In this document: piece after piece, positions 29,401 through 36,826 of the stretch
Layout of the letters: every line of letters begins with the position of its first letter
Numbering within the stretch: the first letter of the stretch is position 1
Origin: a virus
Direction: 5' to 3' (one strand)
IMG/VR virus record: IMGVR_UViG_3300034152_001291
Coordinates: 1 to 64,000 of that record
DNA length: 64,000 nt
Position numbers and translations under genes: made by a program
Notes under the pieces: model-generated
What the model was told of the DNA's origin: nothing
Databases searched by the model: none
The model's input: the letters and a program-made list of their open reading frames with translations, nothing else

Positions 29401-30625
29401 GGCCTGCGACACCTCTCCCTCCCAGTACGACGTGGAGATCGACTATGACAACCCGGTCATCACTTCCGTGGACCTCGAGCTCTACGAGGACATGACGGGC
29501 GTGACCGGGAAGATCTACGGGTCGGGGTTCTACGACACTCCTCCCGGGACACTCGTCGTGGCCGGAACGGGAAACATCACGGTCGTCTCGAGCAACGTGA
29601 TCAGCGATACCGAGATCGAAGTGACCGTGGATAACGGGTCGCCGGGGGCGGCGGGCTTCTTCGTGACGAACTCGAACGGAGACACGTCCCCCACGTACGC
29701 CCTGACGATCCTCGCCGAGGAGGCGCCCGTCATCTACCACGCGGAACTGGTTCCTTCGGTCACGGGGACCTTCTCGACCCTCTACGTCTACGGAAGAAAC
29801 CTCTACCCGCCCGGAGCGGCTTACGTATTCACGGGATTCAGTTTGACGGCTACTAACAAGACCCTTCCGACCTATCTGGAATTCGAGGGCACCATCACGG
29901 CCGCAGCGGGCAACGACGTATTTCTCGACATCACCTCGACCTCTCACAGCTACCTCAACCTCTACCTCGACACGGCCACGGCTTCGCCCGGCGGGGACGT
30001 CCTCGTCCACGACATCGGGAACCCGAATCCCGTGGAAAACCAGACGAGCGTGCTCGTCACCATCAGCGGGGAGAATCTCGACCAGGTGGCAACGGTGGAG
30101 GCCGAGCCGTTCGACGCGGCCCGGCAGGCCCTGCGGTACGTTCCCGCGGGCGTCGTCGTCCCCGTCTCCGTCTCGATCGCGGAGATTCGCCCGGACAATC
30201 TCGTTCTCAGCGTCGATCTCGAAAAGGGCCTGACGCCCAACGACTACAACTTCCTCCTCTACGACGGGGGGATGTCCCTCTTGACGATCGCCCCGCAGGC
30301 GATCCACGTGGAGCCGTCCCTCAACGCCCCCGTGATCAGCGACCCCGTACGACTTCTTCTCGACGCGGCGATTCCCTCGGGAACCGGCCTGTCGTGGATG
30401 GTGGTCTTTGAGGTCTCCGGACCCACGCCGTGGATGTTCGGGGACCAGATCGTGGGCTACGGATTCACGGTGGACAGCTCGTCCTTCAATCCCTCGACCA
30501 ACGAGTGGACCGTGGAGGGCACGAACGGAGCGCCGGCCTCGGACTGGCAGCTCACGATCGAGCGTCCCGCGATCTCCGGAGTCGAGGAAGGCAACTACAG
30601 GATCCCCGGAGGAGTCGTCACCTAA
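26483..30625 (+). CDS. Large tail-fibre protein with IPT-like Ig repeats
   Basis: The 1380-residue product starts MGFTPNINLETPANGDYLDT, then LNWDKIDALFDATR, the N-terminal pattern of many phage tail fibres. Residues 50-130 contain HVHDGT and HADLDSEI segments. From about residue 530 onward several Ig-like units recur with a TIYGNLFP, VYGRNLYP or GSGF core, as in IPT/TIG domains, separated by acidic strands. It is Thr, Val and Gly rich. It probably forms the receptor-contacting fibre. It is followed by a strong terminator. Confidence 0.82.
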   Translation: MGFTPNINLETPANGDYLDTWDSPVNLNWDKIDALFDATRSDMGGSGHVHDGTAGQGPQVDHDELLNAGTVSHADLDSEITQVRVTSNDGTVDYIGTKLQAGSGITLTELNDGGDEKLEIASTGGAPTLGDVNDPTGQYGWRTMPSSSAPVIYTDNFNYPASKTLSDCDYATDSFTPTGAPFDFYATGRSMRVDVDPQLLGSDLYGQYAATVACHIPHGRAQRCTLSITDADFEDLEVGDSFNFVLAVHSTHQLGPALPNRYGVFLEIHLVRVASSTSADFQVTHRIIVVPDDTTQVQIFECHNHTSGDDIKGCWEISLDAWGHVYHYWRRRLVYSSQTSPPNTPGPVYSYFGNLSASLLAISDPKYGAIGFGSQYAVSPHAKFFIEASWLSIAAEGDIYDEVPGSCPGSLPPIGIPTEVDIPLVFYTVPPGGHNPPGNPGAQCCPPPNAVDIGDVLATDSFGNPTVWVTGCNELISEEVPEGKIDGYTTNISAPWCFPCGAPSGTPTFYDVPDDWPQEGTEGAIIVHGIEPLPPYIDVIPDTPGFTVVDAVPLNLNEFLLKYQIADGYAGTTVGIDINNPYTGSTLLTVPSFVEIDDAPPVIDTINWVDQWTKNLTVATAGYPFDVTINGSGFDLGSIVSSPTAGVTVLSYLYVSPSQMVAEIELDFLTTRGQLITIEVSDGAATGSKEVLSNYPIPIGAWLDISATTPGIGRTGTIYGNLFPSNVEVTAVNPALVANLVPIWVDENTVNFTMDIIGFAGQVIEFEVKDPDGGGTITMPVCEIDDAAPPSVSSASTIPVSVYEAARDKIYEVTAFGSGFGPASYIFINSIPVGPLYGTEGDIHTTVRAPTSVKGEFWVPCSTVTGVDVSVFKPGVGSDALPAAFNTLAVPATSITAGTAVWSGGLRPGASGTVTFPFTGGLIHLTDIQSVVGSDLSIDLGTRIQNPASLDYDYQVAAGAVPATTVSVFFANGACDTSPSQYDVEIDYDNPVITSVDLELYEDMTGVTGKIYGSGFYDTPPGTLVVAGTGNITVVSSNVISDTEIEVTVDNGSPGAAGFFVTNSNGDTSPTYALTILAEEAPVIYHAELVPSVTGTFSTLYVYGRNLYPPGAAYVFTGFSLTATNKTLPTYLEFEGTITAAAGNDVFLDITSTSHSYLNLYLDTATASPGGDVLVHDIGNPNPVENQTSVLVTISGENLDQVATVEAEPFDAARQALRYVPAGVVVPVSVSIAEIRPDNLVLSVDLEKGLTPNDYNFLLYDGGMSLLTIAPQAIHVEPSLNAPVISDPVRLLLDAAIPSGTGLSWMVVFEVSGPTPWMFGDQIVGYGFTVDSSSFNPSTNEWTVEGTNGAPASDWQLTIERPAISGVEEGNYRIPGGVVT

Positions 30626-30649
30626 AGCCACGCTCAGTCTTCTGAGTGG

Positions 30650-30688
30650 GGACCCGAGAGGACTCGTTCCTCCGGGTCCTTTTTTTTT
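30650..30688 (+). terminator. Strong intrinsic terminator, plus strand
   Basis: The stem GGACCCG pairs with CGGGTCC, with a further inner GAGGA-TCCTC stem, and is followed by nine T. It lies 25 bases after the stop of the tail-fibre gene. Confidence 0.92.
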
Positions 30689-30691
30689 CAT

Positions 30692-30722
30692 AAAAAAAAA
30701 CCGGGCAGCGCCGACTGCCCGG
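30692..30722 (-). terminator. Strong intrinsic terminator, minus strand
   Basis: On the minus strand CCGGGCAG pairs with CTGCCCGG around a 6-base loop and is followed by nine T. It converges on the plus-strand terminator next to it and closes the gene at 30758-31243. Confidence 0.92.
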
Positions 30723-30757
30723 TATTCCCGCCACGCCGGGGCGGGTTTGGAGAGGGA

Positions 30758-31243
30758 TCAGCTCTTCTCCTTCTCCTCCTCGAAGACGACCTCCTCGGCG
30801 TCCTCGTCCTCGTCGCCGTCGTCGTTGATGGTGACGAGGATTCTCAGGTCCTTCTCCTTGAAGAAGTCCTCGAAGGACCTCTTCGAGGACCGGTAGAGGA
30901 AGCCCTCCATCCCCTCCCAGGCGTCCAGGACCTCCAACATCTCTGCCGGGGTCATTTCGACGCCGATCTCCTTGAGCAAGGCCAGCCACATCTGAGCCTG
31001 CTGGCTTTTGCTTCTTGCTGCGGAGAGGATGGCGCCCTGGATGTAGGAGACGATCTCGTTCTGGTATCGCCTCTTGATGTCCAGGGCCTTGAGGATCTTC
31101 TCGATCCTGGAGTTGAACCGCCGGACCGGTTCCGACGGTTTCGGGACCTCCAACGAGGGGATCCCGGCTGCGGCGAGGAGGCTCAGTCCCCGCTGCAACC
31201 CCTGGAGGTGGAACCTCCAGTACATCTTGTTCTTCTTCTCCAT
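30758..31243 (-). CDS. Helical hypothetical protein, minus-strand island
   Basis: The start is ATG 31243 (MEKKNKMYWRFHL), which follows GAAAGGAGACCC and the GTCATAAGA copy at 31277-31285. The 161-residue product is helical, with a basic first half (KILKALDIKRRYQNEIVSYI), and ends in a strongly acidic tail of Asp and Glu. It is one of two minus-strand genes inside the plus-strand virion block, with its own promoter candidate and terminator. It could be a regulator. No family is recognised. Confidence 0.75.
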   Translation of the reverse strand: MEKKNKMYWRFHLQGLQRGLSLLAAAGIPSLEVPKPSEPVRRFNSRIEKILKALDIKRRYQNEIVSYIQGAILSAARSKSQQAQMWLALLKEIGVEMTPAEMLEVLDAWEGMEGFLYRSSKRSFEDFFKEKDLRILVTINDDGDEDEDAEEVVFEEEKEKS

Positions 31244-31276
31244 TGGGTCTCCTTTCAAAGAGCTGTCTCTCATCTT

Positions 31277-31285
31277 TCTTATGAC
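31277..31285 (-). promoter_or_regulatory. GTCATAAGA element, copy 6
   Basis: This exact copy lies directly after a terminator (31295-31325) and 34 bases upstream of ATG 31243. It has the same order of terminator, motif, gene as copy 1. Confidence 0.6.
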
Positions 31286-31294
31286 GCAGAGATC

Positions 31295-31325
31295 TAAAAA
31301 ATTGGGACCCACGAAGGGTCCCAAT
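31295..31325 (-). terminator. Intrinsic terminator, minus strand
   Basis: On the minus strand the 10-bp stem ATTGGGACCC with GGGTCCCAAT encloses TTCGT and is followed by six T. It is the last of four consecutive hairpins. Confidence 0.9.
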
Positions 31326-31330
31326 CGAAA

Positions 31331-31406
31331 GGAGGCCCAGGAGGCTCGCCTCCAAGGCAGTCCCGGGAAGCATCCCGGGTTGGCCGTGGAGTGGCCTACT
31401 CCACGG
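31331..31406 (-). ncRNA. Three tandem hairpins before the terminator: possible small structured RNA
   Basis: Read on the minus strand, three perfect stems follow each other: CCGTGGAGT with its complement (31384-31406), CCCGGGA with its complement (31362-31379), and GGAGGC with GCCTCC (31331-31353). The terminator at 31295-31325 comes next. No reading frame explains them. They may form a stable 3' end or a separate small RNA. Confidence 0.45.
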
Positions 31407-31433
31407 CGTCCGACCTATCGGACGATCCTCATG

Positions 31434-31535
31434 CTACTTCTTTCGAAGCATCTTCCGGAGCTTCCTGCCCAGGCGTCGCCCGAGAAAGAAAGAGTCCTGG
31501 AAGAGCATGAGGAAGCTGTGGTAATTCTTACGCAC
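31434..31535 (-). CDS. 33-residue very basic peptide
   Basis: The GTG at 31535 has AAAGGAGG six bases upstream; an in-frame ATG at 31574 would give 46 residues but lacks a ribosome site. The peptide (RKNYHSFLMLFQDSFFLGRR, then LRKMLRKK) is amphipathic and strongly basic at the C-terminus. It lies downstream of GTCATAAGA copy 7. Confidence 0.5.
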   Translation of the reverse strand: MRKNYHSFLMLFQDSFFLGRRLGRKLRKMLRKK

Positions 31536-31560
31536 AGCTGCCTCCTTTCTGCCACGGTTC

Positions 31561-31588
31561 TTGATCGCCTCCATGAAGTGTTTACACT
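31561..31588 (+). promoter_or_regulatory. Bacterial-type promoter (TTGATC-N16-TACACT)
   Basis: TTGATC at 31561-31566 and TACACT at 31583-31588 are 16 bases apart, about 60 bases upstream of ATG 31651. It probably restarts plus-strand transcription after the minus island. Confidence 0.65.
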
Positions 31589-31619
31589 ACAGGAGAGCGA
31601 AAAGGCTCCGTGGCATTGT

Positions 31620-31628
31620 TCTTATGAC
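31620..31628 (-). promoter_or_regulatory. GTCATAAGA element, copy 7
   Basis: This exact minus-strand copy is 85 bases upstream of the GTG at 31535. It lies within the leader of the divergent plus-strand gene at 31651. Confidence 0.5.
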
Positions 31629-31650
31629 AGAATTCGGGAGGTTCTTGGCG

Positions 31651-32235
31651 ATGAGCCGACTCTTGGACCGGATTCAGGGATTCCATCGCAACCTGATCAA
31701 GACGGCTGCGGAGGAATCGGATTCCTACGTCGTCAAGGTAGCCATGGGAATGGGCGAGGGCGGCCTCGAGGCCTTCCTCTCGAATCTCTTGCAGGAAAGC
31801 CCTCCCGCCAACATCCAGGAGATCCGGGACACGGCGGGCGAGCTGCTCCTCCGGAGGATCGAGCGTATGCTCTCCGAGGAGGAGCAGAGGATGACGAGCG
31901 AGCCCCTCGAGGGACAGATCAAGCAGCTCGAGAACCTGTCCGCTCTCCTGTCGAAGAGAATCCAGATCTCGGAACTCCAGAAGAAGTTCATGGAGAAGCA
32001 GAGGGAGATGGGTCTCCTCTCGCCCCCGGCGGGAATGCTTCCCCAGGGGGCTCCGCCGATGCCCATGCCGGCCCCTCCGGCCGGACCGATGCCGGCGCCC
32101 GTGCCGGGAGCCGCGCCCCTGCCGGGAGCAGCGTCCCCGGCGGCACCCGCGCCGCCTCCGCCGCCCCCGCCCTCGCCGGGTCCCGGAGTTCCCGAAAGTC
32201 CCATGGAGGCGGCGTCGCCTCCTCGAAGAATGTAG
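31651..32235 (+). CDS. Virion-region protein with shared motif and Pro-rich tail
   Basis: The start is ATG 31651 after GGGAGGTTC. It opens IQGFHRNLIKTAAEE, a variant of the shared motif. A helical body of about 110 residues (LRRIERMLSEEEQRM, then LENLSALLSKRIQI) is followed by a 65-residue tail of Pro, Ala, Gly and Met ending in PPRRM. The tail is probably a flexible linker. It heads the operon that contains the portal. Function is unknown. Confidence 0.74.
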   Translation: MSRLLDRIQGFHRNLIKTAAEESDSYVVKVAMGMGEGGLEAFLSNLLQESPPANIQEIRDTAGELLLRRIERMLSEEEQRMTSEPLEGQIKQLENLSALLSKRIQISELQKKFMEKQREMGLLSPPAGMLPQGAPPMPMPAPPAGPMPAPVPGAAPLPGAASPAAPAPPPPPPPSPGPGVPESPMEAASPPRRM

Positions 32236-32272
32236 GTTTGGACCCGCACGACGGGACCAAACGGAGGTGAGC

Positions 32273-33436
32273 ATGATGTTCAAGATGGCAGGAGCCGTCG
32301 TCGACTTCTACGACGACCCCGACTTCCATTCCTCGTCCCGAGCCCAGGAGTTGATGAAGGAAGGGATGGTCACGCCCGTAGAGGACCTCGATTCCCTTCG
32401 GGACAAGGACTTCGCGGTCAAGATCATCACCAAGGTCGGCCAGCACCGGAAGTTCCCGATCAACACGCCGGCCGCAGCGGCTCTCTCCGGGAGGTACTTC
32501 GAGGAGATCGAGTCCCGCCTTCCTGAAGGAATCCGGAAGGTGGCGGGGTTCTTCCTGAAGAGAGCTCACGACCTCTACGGTCTCGACTTCCCCCCGTCCC
32601 TCCTCGAGCCCTTCGAGCCCGTGCCTCACAACGAGGCCGAGATGGAGCCGGCCGTCCCGCCCCTCCACGCCTCGTCGGACGGAGTGGCCAAGCTCGCTCA
32701 GCACGGTTTCGTCTCGCGGGCGAGGAGCACGCCTCCCCTGGAGAAGGTGGCGAGGGCCCGGGAGGTCGCCCAGATTCTCCAGAAGGTCGGCGAGCCCCTG
32801 ACCGAGCAGGAGGTCTGGGACTACGTCCCGAAGTACGAGTACGGGCCCCATGCCGAGGAGATGCTTCGACAGAGGGTCTCCCTGGCGAAGAACGCGGGCC
32901 TCTCGAAGCAGGCGGCACTGAAGGGAATCCTCAAGGAGGCGGCCAAGATGTCACCCCTGGAGGCTCCCTTCCTGATCCACCAGTACGACAAGACCGCGGG
33001 GCTCGATCTCCGCTACGGGATGGGCGGGGTCGTCGATCCCTTCTTCGGGGCCTGGGGAGGCTTCCCGCTCCCGAAGGCCGCTGGCGTCAAGGAGGACCTC
33101 CTGAAGTACAAGCTGGAGACGATCGCGATCTACGATCAGCTTCTCCGCCGGAACTTCGGGGAGCCCTTCGTCACGAAGTTCACGCAGGACCCCAAGGGAA
33201 CCTACGAGACGGCTGACGAGGCCCACAAGAAGGTTCTCGACTACTTGATGGAGAACATCCCGACCAAGCGCAGCGAGGACGACCAGGACCCCGAGAAGGC
33301 GGGGCGGCAGCACGACAAGATCGAGGGGAGCGTCACCAAGGCCCTCGAGAAGGAGCAGGCGAGGCCGTCCGAGAAACCCCGCGGGAGCGTCTGGAACGCC
33401 AGCAGTCTGTTAGGGGCCACGAATGACGGTCTCTGA
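32273..33436 (+). CDS. Putative structural protein
   Basis: The start is ATG 32273 after GGAGGTGAGC. The 387-residue product has DKDFAVKIITKVGQHRKFPI, then NTPAAAALSGRYFEE. I associate this arrangement with conserved virion proteins of large phages. The middle contains VAKLAQHGF and PLEKVARAR, similar to the LEKIA tag. The C-terminus is helical. It overlaps the next gene by 14 bases. It stands two genes before the portal. Confidence 0.68.
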   Translation: MMFKMAGAVVDFYDDPDFHSSSRAQELMKEGMVTPVEDLDSLRDKDFAVKIITKVGQHRKFPINTPAAAALSGRYFEEIESRLPEGIRKVAGFFLKRAHDLYGLDFPPSLLEPFEPVPHNEAEMEPAVPPLHASSDGVAKLAQHGFVSRARSTPPLEKVARAREVAQILQKVGEPLTEQEVWDYVPKYEYGPHAEEMLRQRVSLAKNAGLSKQAALKGILKEAAKMSPLEAPFLIHQYDKTAGLDLRYGMGGVVDPFFGAWGGFPLPKAAGVKEDLLKYKLETIAIYDQLLRRNFGEPFVTKFTQDPKGTYETADEAHKKVLDYLMENIPTKRSEDDQDPEKAGRQHDKIEGSVTKALEKEQARPSEKPRGSVWNASSLLGATNDGL

Positions 33437-34049
33437 GGTCATTCTTCACGAGGAGGTCCTGCCGAGGACCCTGAAGTCCCTTCTCGACGCGAGGTTTCCG
33501 GAGTGGCACAAGTGGGAGCCGGAGACGCTCGAGACGGAGCTTCGTGACCTCATCGGGGCCCCGGTCCTTCCGGAAGTATTCGAAAGGATCATGGCCCTCC
33601 AGACCTTCCTCAACACGGAGCTGTTCTGGGACGACGTTCTCGTCTTCGAGAACATCTGCCTGGCGTTCAACGGTTCTCACGTGGACCCCGACCTCATCCA
33701 GGGGGCGTCGCCGCGAGAGATCGCCTTCGGCGTCATGGCGGCGAATCAGGTGCGAAAGCATGACAACTACGTCTCCGACATCCTGGAGTACATCCGGCAG
33801 TCTCACAAGACCCACGGGGTGCTCGTCTACCACCCGATCCTCCGGTTCGCGCAGCCCCATTACGACGGCTTCCGCGAGCAGATCGCCAGGTTCGTGAAGA
33901 ACCGGGTTCGGAAGAGCGAGCCTCCCCCGGAAGAGATCGACCAGAAGAGCCCAATCGAAGTCCAGTACATGAAGACCTTCGATTGCATCGCCTACGTCCG
34001 GGAAAAGATGGAACTCGGTGAGCAGGTAGAGCGGCAAACAGGCCGATGA
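33423..34049 (+). CDS. Conserved protein preceding the portal
   Basis: The 208-residue helical product (VLPRTLKSLLDARFPEWHKW, then FWDDVLVFENICLAFNG) has no CxxC or known motif. Small proteins in this place next to the portal often serve head or neck completion, but that is inference from position. Its start overlaps the preceding gene. Confidence 0.68.
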   Translation: MTVSEVILHEEVLPRTLKSLLDARFPEWHKWEPETLETELRDLIGAPVLPEVFERIMALQTFLNTELFWDDVLVFENICLAFNGSHVDPDLIQGASPREIAFGVMAANQVRKHDNYVSDILEYIRQSHKTHGVLVYHPILRFAQPHYDGFREQIARFVKNRVRKSEPPPEEIDQKSPIEVQYMKTFDCIAYVREKMELGEQVERQTGR

Positions 34050-34059
34050 GGAGTAAGTC

Positions 34060-35937
34060 TTGTCCACCGCCGATATTCGAGGACAGGTGAGCGATCGCGC
34101 CTACCCGGCGCCGAACTACCGTAGACTCGGTCTGGACATCTACCCGAGTCCGTATTTCGACCCTTCCAGCTGGTACATGCCCCCGACCATCAAGGAGCTG
34201 TTCCGCTGGTGCCTGTTCTTCTACCTGACCAACTCCACGATCGGTCCGATCATCCGGAAGAAGGCCTCCTACCTGATCACGGACCTGATCTACAGCACCA
34301 TGTCCTCGCGGACGAAGGACATCTGGAAGAACCTTCTCGAGAAGAGCCTCAAGATCAAGGAGTTCGAGTTCATCCTGATGATCGACTTCGAGGTGTTCGG
34401 GAACGCCTACGCCTCGATCATCTACCCCTTCGACCGCTTCCTGGTCTGCAAGAGCTGCGGCTTCGAGAACCTCATCGGGTCTTCCAAGTGGGAATACGAC
34501 GGGGCCAACTTCATCGTCAAGTGCAAGGAGTGCCACACGAAGCAGACGGCGAAGGTCAAGGACGTCCCCGTCAGGAACCGGAACCGGGTCCGCCTCCACA
34601 GGTGGTTCCCGATGTACATCGATCCCAAGAAAAACCCGATCACGGGGAAGACCCGGTACATCTACCGGATTCCGGGCTGGATCAAGAACAAGGTCAAGGA
34701 CCAGAAGATCAACAAGATCTACGTGGAGGACACGCCGCTCGAATTCCTCGAGGCGATCAAGAAGAACCAGGTGATCGAGCTGGACCCCGACAACCTCTAC
34801 CACTTCAAGCACGAGTCCGTCTCCATGGACGACGACTCGCTGGGGATTCCGCAGCTCCTCAACGTCATGAAGGACGCCTGGCTCTACTCCACCTACAACA
34901 AGTCCCAGGAGGCGGTGGCACTCGAGCACGTCCTTCCCCTCGACCTCATCTCGCCGGCGCCGGCGGCGGGGGCTCCCGCTCCGCACATGAGCACGGACCT
35001 CGGGACGTGGCGGGGCAGGATACAGAACATCATTTCCAACTGGCGCCGCGACCCCAACGCCCTGTTTCCCGTTCCCTTCCCGGTACAGGTGTCCCGTGTT
35101 CGCGGCGACGCGCAGGCCCTGACGCTTCACAACGACCTCCAGATGGTCCGGCAGCAGATCGCCGGCGGCCTCGACGTCCCTCCGGACTTCGTCTACGGGA
35201 ACATGACCTGGAGCGGAGGAAACGTCACGCTTCGGGTCCTCGAGAACCTCCTGATCAACCGCCTGTCCCGTCTCGAGTTCTTCGTTTCGGAATGGGTCGT
35301 TCCGCGGATGCGGAGATTCTTCCTTCTCCCTGCATGCGAGATCCGCCACCAGGAATTCAAGATGGCGGACGACGTGCAGCAGAAGCGGATCGCCATGGAG
35401 CTGCGCGCGACGAATACCGTGTCCGACAAGACCGTCCTCGAGGAGCTCGGCTTCGACCCGCACAAGGAGGAGGTCCGGAAGAACAAGGAGATGGAGCAGC
35501 GCCTGGCCGACATGAGGAAGCAGCAGATCGCCCAGGCCGAGATCGAGGCCGAGGTCAACATCATCCGGGCGAAGGCGGAGGCCGAGATCAGGAAGGTTCA
35601 GCAGGAGAGCATGGGGCAGCCCGGAATGGAGGGGCAGATGCCCGCGGAGCAGATTCCCACGGAGGTGCAGCCCGCGCAGGCTCCCGCGCCTCAGGCGCCT
35701 GCGCGTCCTCAAGCGCCCCCGCCGGAGGTTCTTGAAGCTCAGGTCATGAACTTCATGAAAAGCGTGCCTCCGGAGCAGCAGGAGTACCAGCTGAACGTGC
35801 TTGCCCAGCAAGATCCCATGTTGGCGAGGGCGATCCGCAGTCACCTGCTCCGGATTCAGAAGGGAAACCGGGAAGCATTTCGACCTCTTCCGGAACAGAA
35901 GCCCCCGGCAAGAGGGCCCGAGACGGCTCTTGTATAA
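34060..35937 (+). CDS. Portal protein
   Basis: The start is TTG 34060, preceded by GAGGAGTAAGTC. The 625-residue product has the portal body pattern: an N-terminal PPTIKELFRWCLFFYL, FGNAYASIIYPFDRFL near 110-125, and later GGLDVPPDFVYGNMTWSGGN near 369-388, then helices and a Gln, Pro and Ala-rich tail. Portals form the dodecameric gate through which DNA is packaged. This one carries a zinc finger inserted in the wing (Cys130, Cys133, Cys155, Cys158), which recurs in some large-phage portals. The long helix with EIEAEVNIIRAKAEAEI lies near 510. Confidence 0.85.
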   Translation: MSTADIRGQVSDRAYPAPNYRRLGLDIYPSPYFDPSSWYMPPTIKELFRWCLFFYLTNSTIGPIIRKKASYLITDLIYSTMSSRTKDIWKNLLEKSLKIKEFEFILMIDFEVFGNAYASIIYPFDRFLVCKSCGFENLIGSSKWEYDGANFIVKCKECHTKQTAKVKDVPVRNRNRVRLHRWFPMYIDPKKNPITGKTRYIYRIPGWIKNKVKDQKINKIYVEDTPLEFLEAIKKNQVIELDPDNLYHFKHESVSMDDDSLGIPQLLNVMKDAWLYSTYNKSQEAVALEHVLPLDLISPAPAAGAPAPHMSTDLGTWRGRIQNIISNWRRDPNALFPVPFPVQVSRVRGDAQALTLHNDLQMVRQQIAGGLDVPPDFVYGNMTWSGGNVTLRVLENLLINRLSRLEFFVSEWVVPRMRRFFLLPACEIRHQEFKMADDVQQKRIAMELRATNTVSDKTVLEELGFDPHKEEVRKNKEMEQRLADMRKQQIAQAEIEAEVNIIRAKAEAEIRKVQQESMGQPGMEGQMPAEQIPTEVQPAQAPAPQAPARPQAPPPEVLEAQVMNFMKSVPPEQQEYQLNVLAQQDPMLARAIRSHLLRIQKGNREAFRPLPEQKPPARGPETALV

Positions 35938-35949
35938 AGGAGAAGCACG

Positions 35950-36078
35950 ATGGGATTCGAGGAGACTTTCGTCCTGAGCCGCGGAACCGTCGTAGGCACC
36001 CGGGGCCTCAAAGGGGCCCTGAAGGGGGCACTCTATGGCGGGGCCGGGGGATTCCTTCTCCGGAAGAAGAGAGACTGA
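35950..36078 (+). CDS. 42-residue Gly-rich protein
   Basis: ATG 35950 follows GGAGAAGCACG. The product reads MGFEETFVLSRGTVVGTRGL, then GALKGALYGGAGGFLL and a basic end. It resembles the hydrophobic Gly and Ala tails of several small proteins in this region. A membrane peptide is possible. Confidence 0.55.
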   Translation: MGFEETFVLSRGTVVGTRGLKGALKGALYGGAGGFLLRKKRD

Positions 36079-36084
36079 CGAGCG

Positions 36085-36822
36085 ATGCCGAAACCCACAA
36101 CGGAAAATTTCGACATCCCGAAAGAGATCTTCGGGACGGGAATCGCCGACGCCGAGACCTACAACGACGCTATGGACCGGATCGATGACATCCTTCTCCG
36201 TGGCAAAAATTGGAAGGAGCCCGTCGCGACAATCCTGGATCTCCCTTTATCAGGCAACGATGACGGTGACACTCGCGTGGTCCTGGCCGACGCCGAGATC
36301 TACGTCTGGGTGACCGCCCTCGGCGGCTGGCAATCCTCGACGGTGGGCGGCGATTCGCACTGGAAAGCTCCCGTTACGTCTCCGCTGGCTCTGCCCACCA
36401 CCGGCAACAGCCCTGGCGATGTCCGGGTGGTTCTGAGCGATCTAGCGGCCTACGTCTGGAGCGGTACGGGTTGGCAGTACCTGGTGGCCCTGGACAAGAC
36501 CCACGAGACCTACCCGTTCGCCCGGGCCGCGATTCTGACGAACGGCTTCACCAATGTGGTGGACGCGGTGCCGTCCAACTTGATCGGGTACCCCCAGCGG
36601 ACCAACGGCCTGCTCATTGCCGTGACGGCGGCCTTCTTCCTCCCATCCACCTGCACGGTGAGGATCTGGAACAAGGGCGTGGCCGTGTTGGATTCCCTGA
36701 ACGTGGTGAACACCACCTTCGCCACGAAGGTCAGCAGCGTGGCCATCACGCAGGGAATGGAGTTGTCCTGCGACGTGGTGGGGACGGCGAACGGAATCGT
36801 GGCAACGGCGATCGTGGAGTGA
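36085..36822 (+). CDS. Tail-fibre-type protein with two internal repeats
   Basis: The 245-residue product begins PKPTTENFDIPKEIFGTGIA, then MDRIDDILL, which is similar in style to the N-terminus of the large fibre. Two repeats follow: LDLPLSGNDDGDTRVVLADA with YVW and GGWQ, and LALPTTGNSPGDVRVVLSDL with YVW and GWQ (about residues 45-135). These match a repeat I know from phage fibres. A C-terminal beta domain closes it. Confidence 0.75.
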   Translation: MPKPTTENFDIPKEIFGTGIADAETYNDAMDRIDDILLRGKNWKEPVATILDLPLSGNDDGDTRVVLADAEIYVWVTALGGWQSSTVGGDSHWKAPVTSPLALPTTGNSPGDVRVVLSDLAAYVWSGTGWQYLVALDKTHETYPFARAAILTNGFTNVVDAVPSNLIGYPQRTNGLLIAVTAAFFLPSTCTVRIWNKGVAVLDSLNVVNTTFATKVSSVAITQGMELSCDVVGTANGIVATAIVE

Positions 36823-36826
36823 TCCA

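Noticed and set aside
27863-30691. 942-codon open frame on the minus strand opposite the tail fibre
   Set aside because: It is rich in Arg, Asp, Gly and His with no domain, spans a terminator and antisense to a clear fibre gene. Long antisense frames are common at this GC content.
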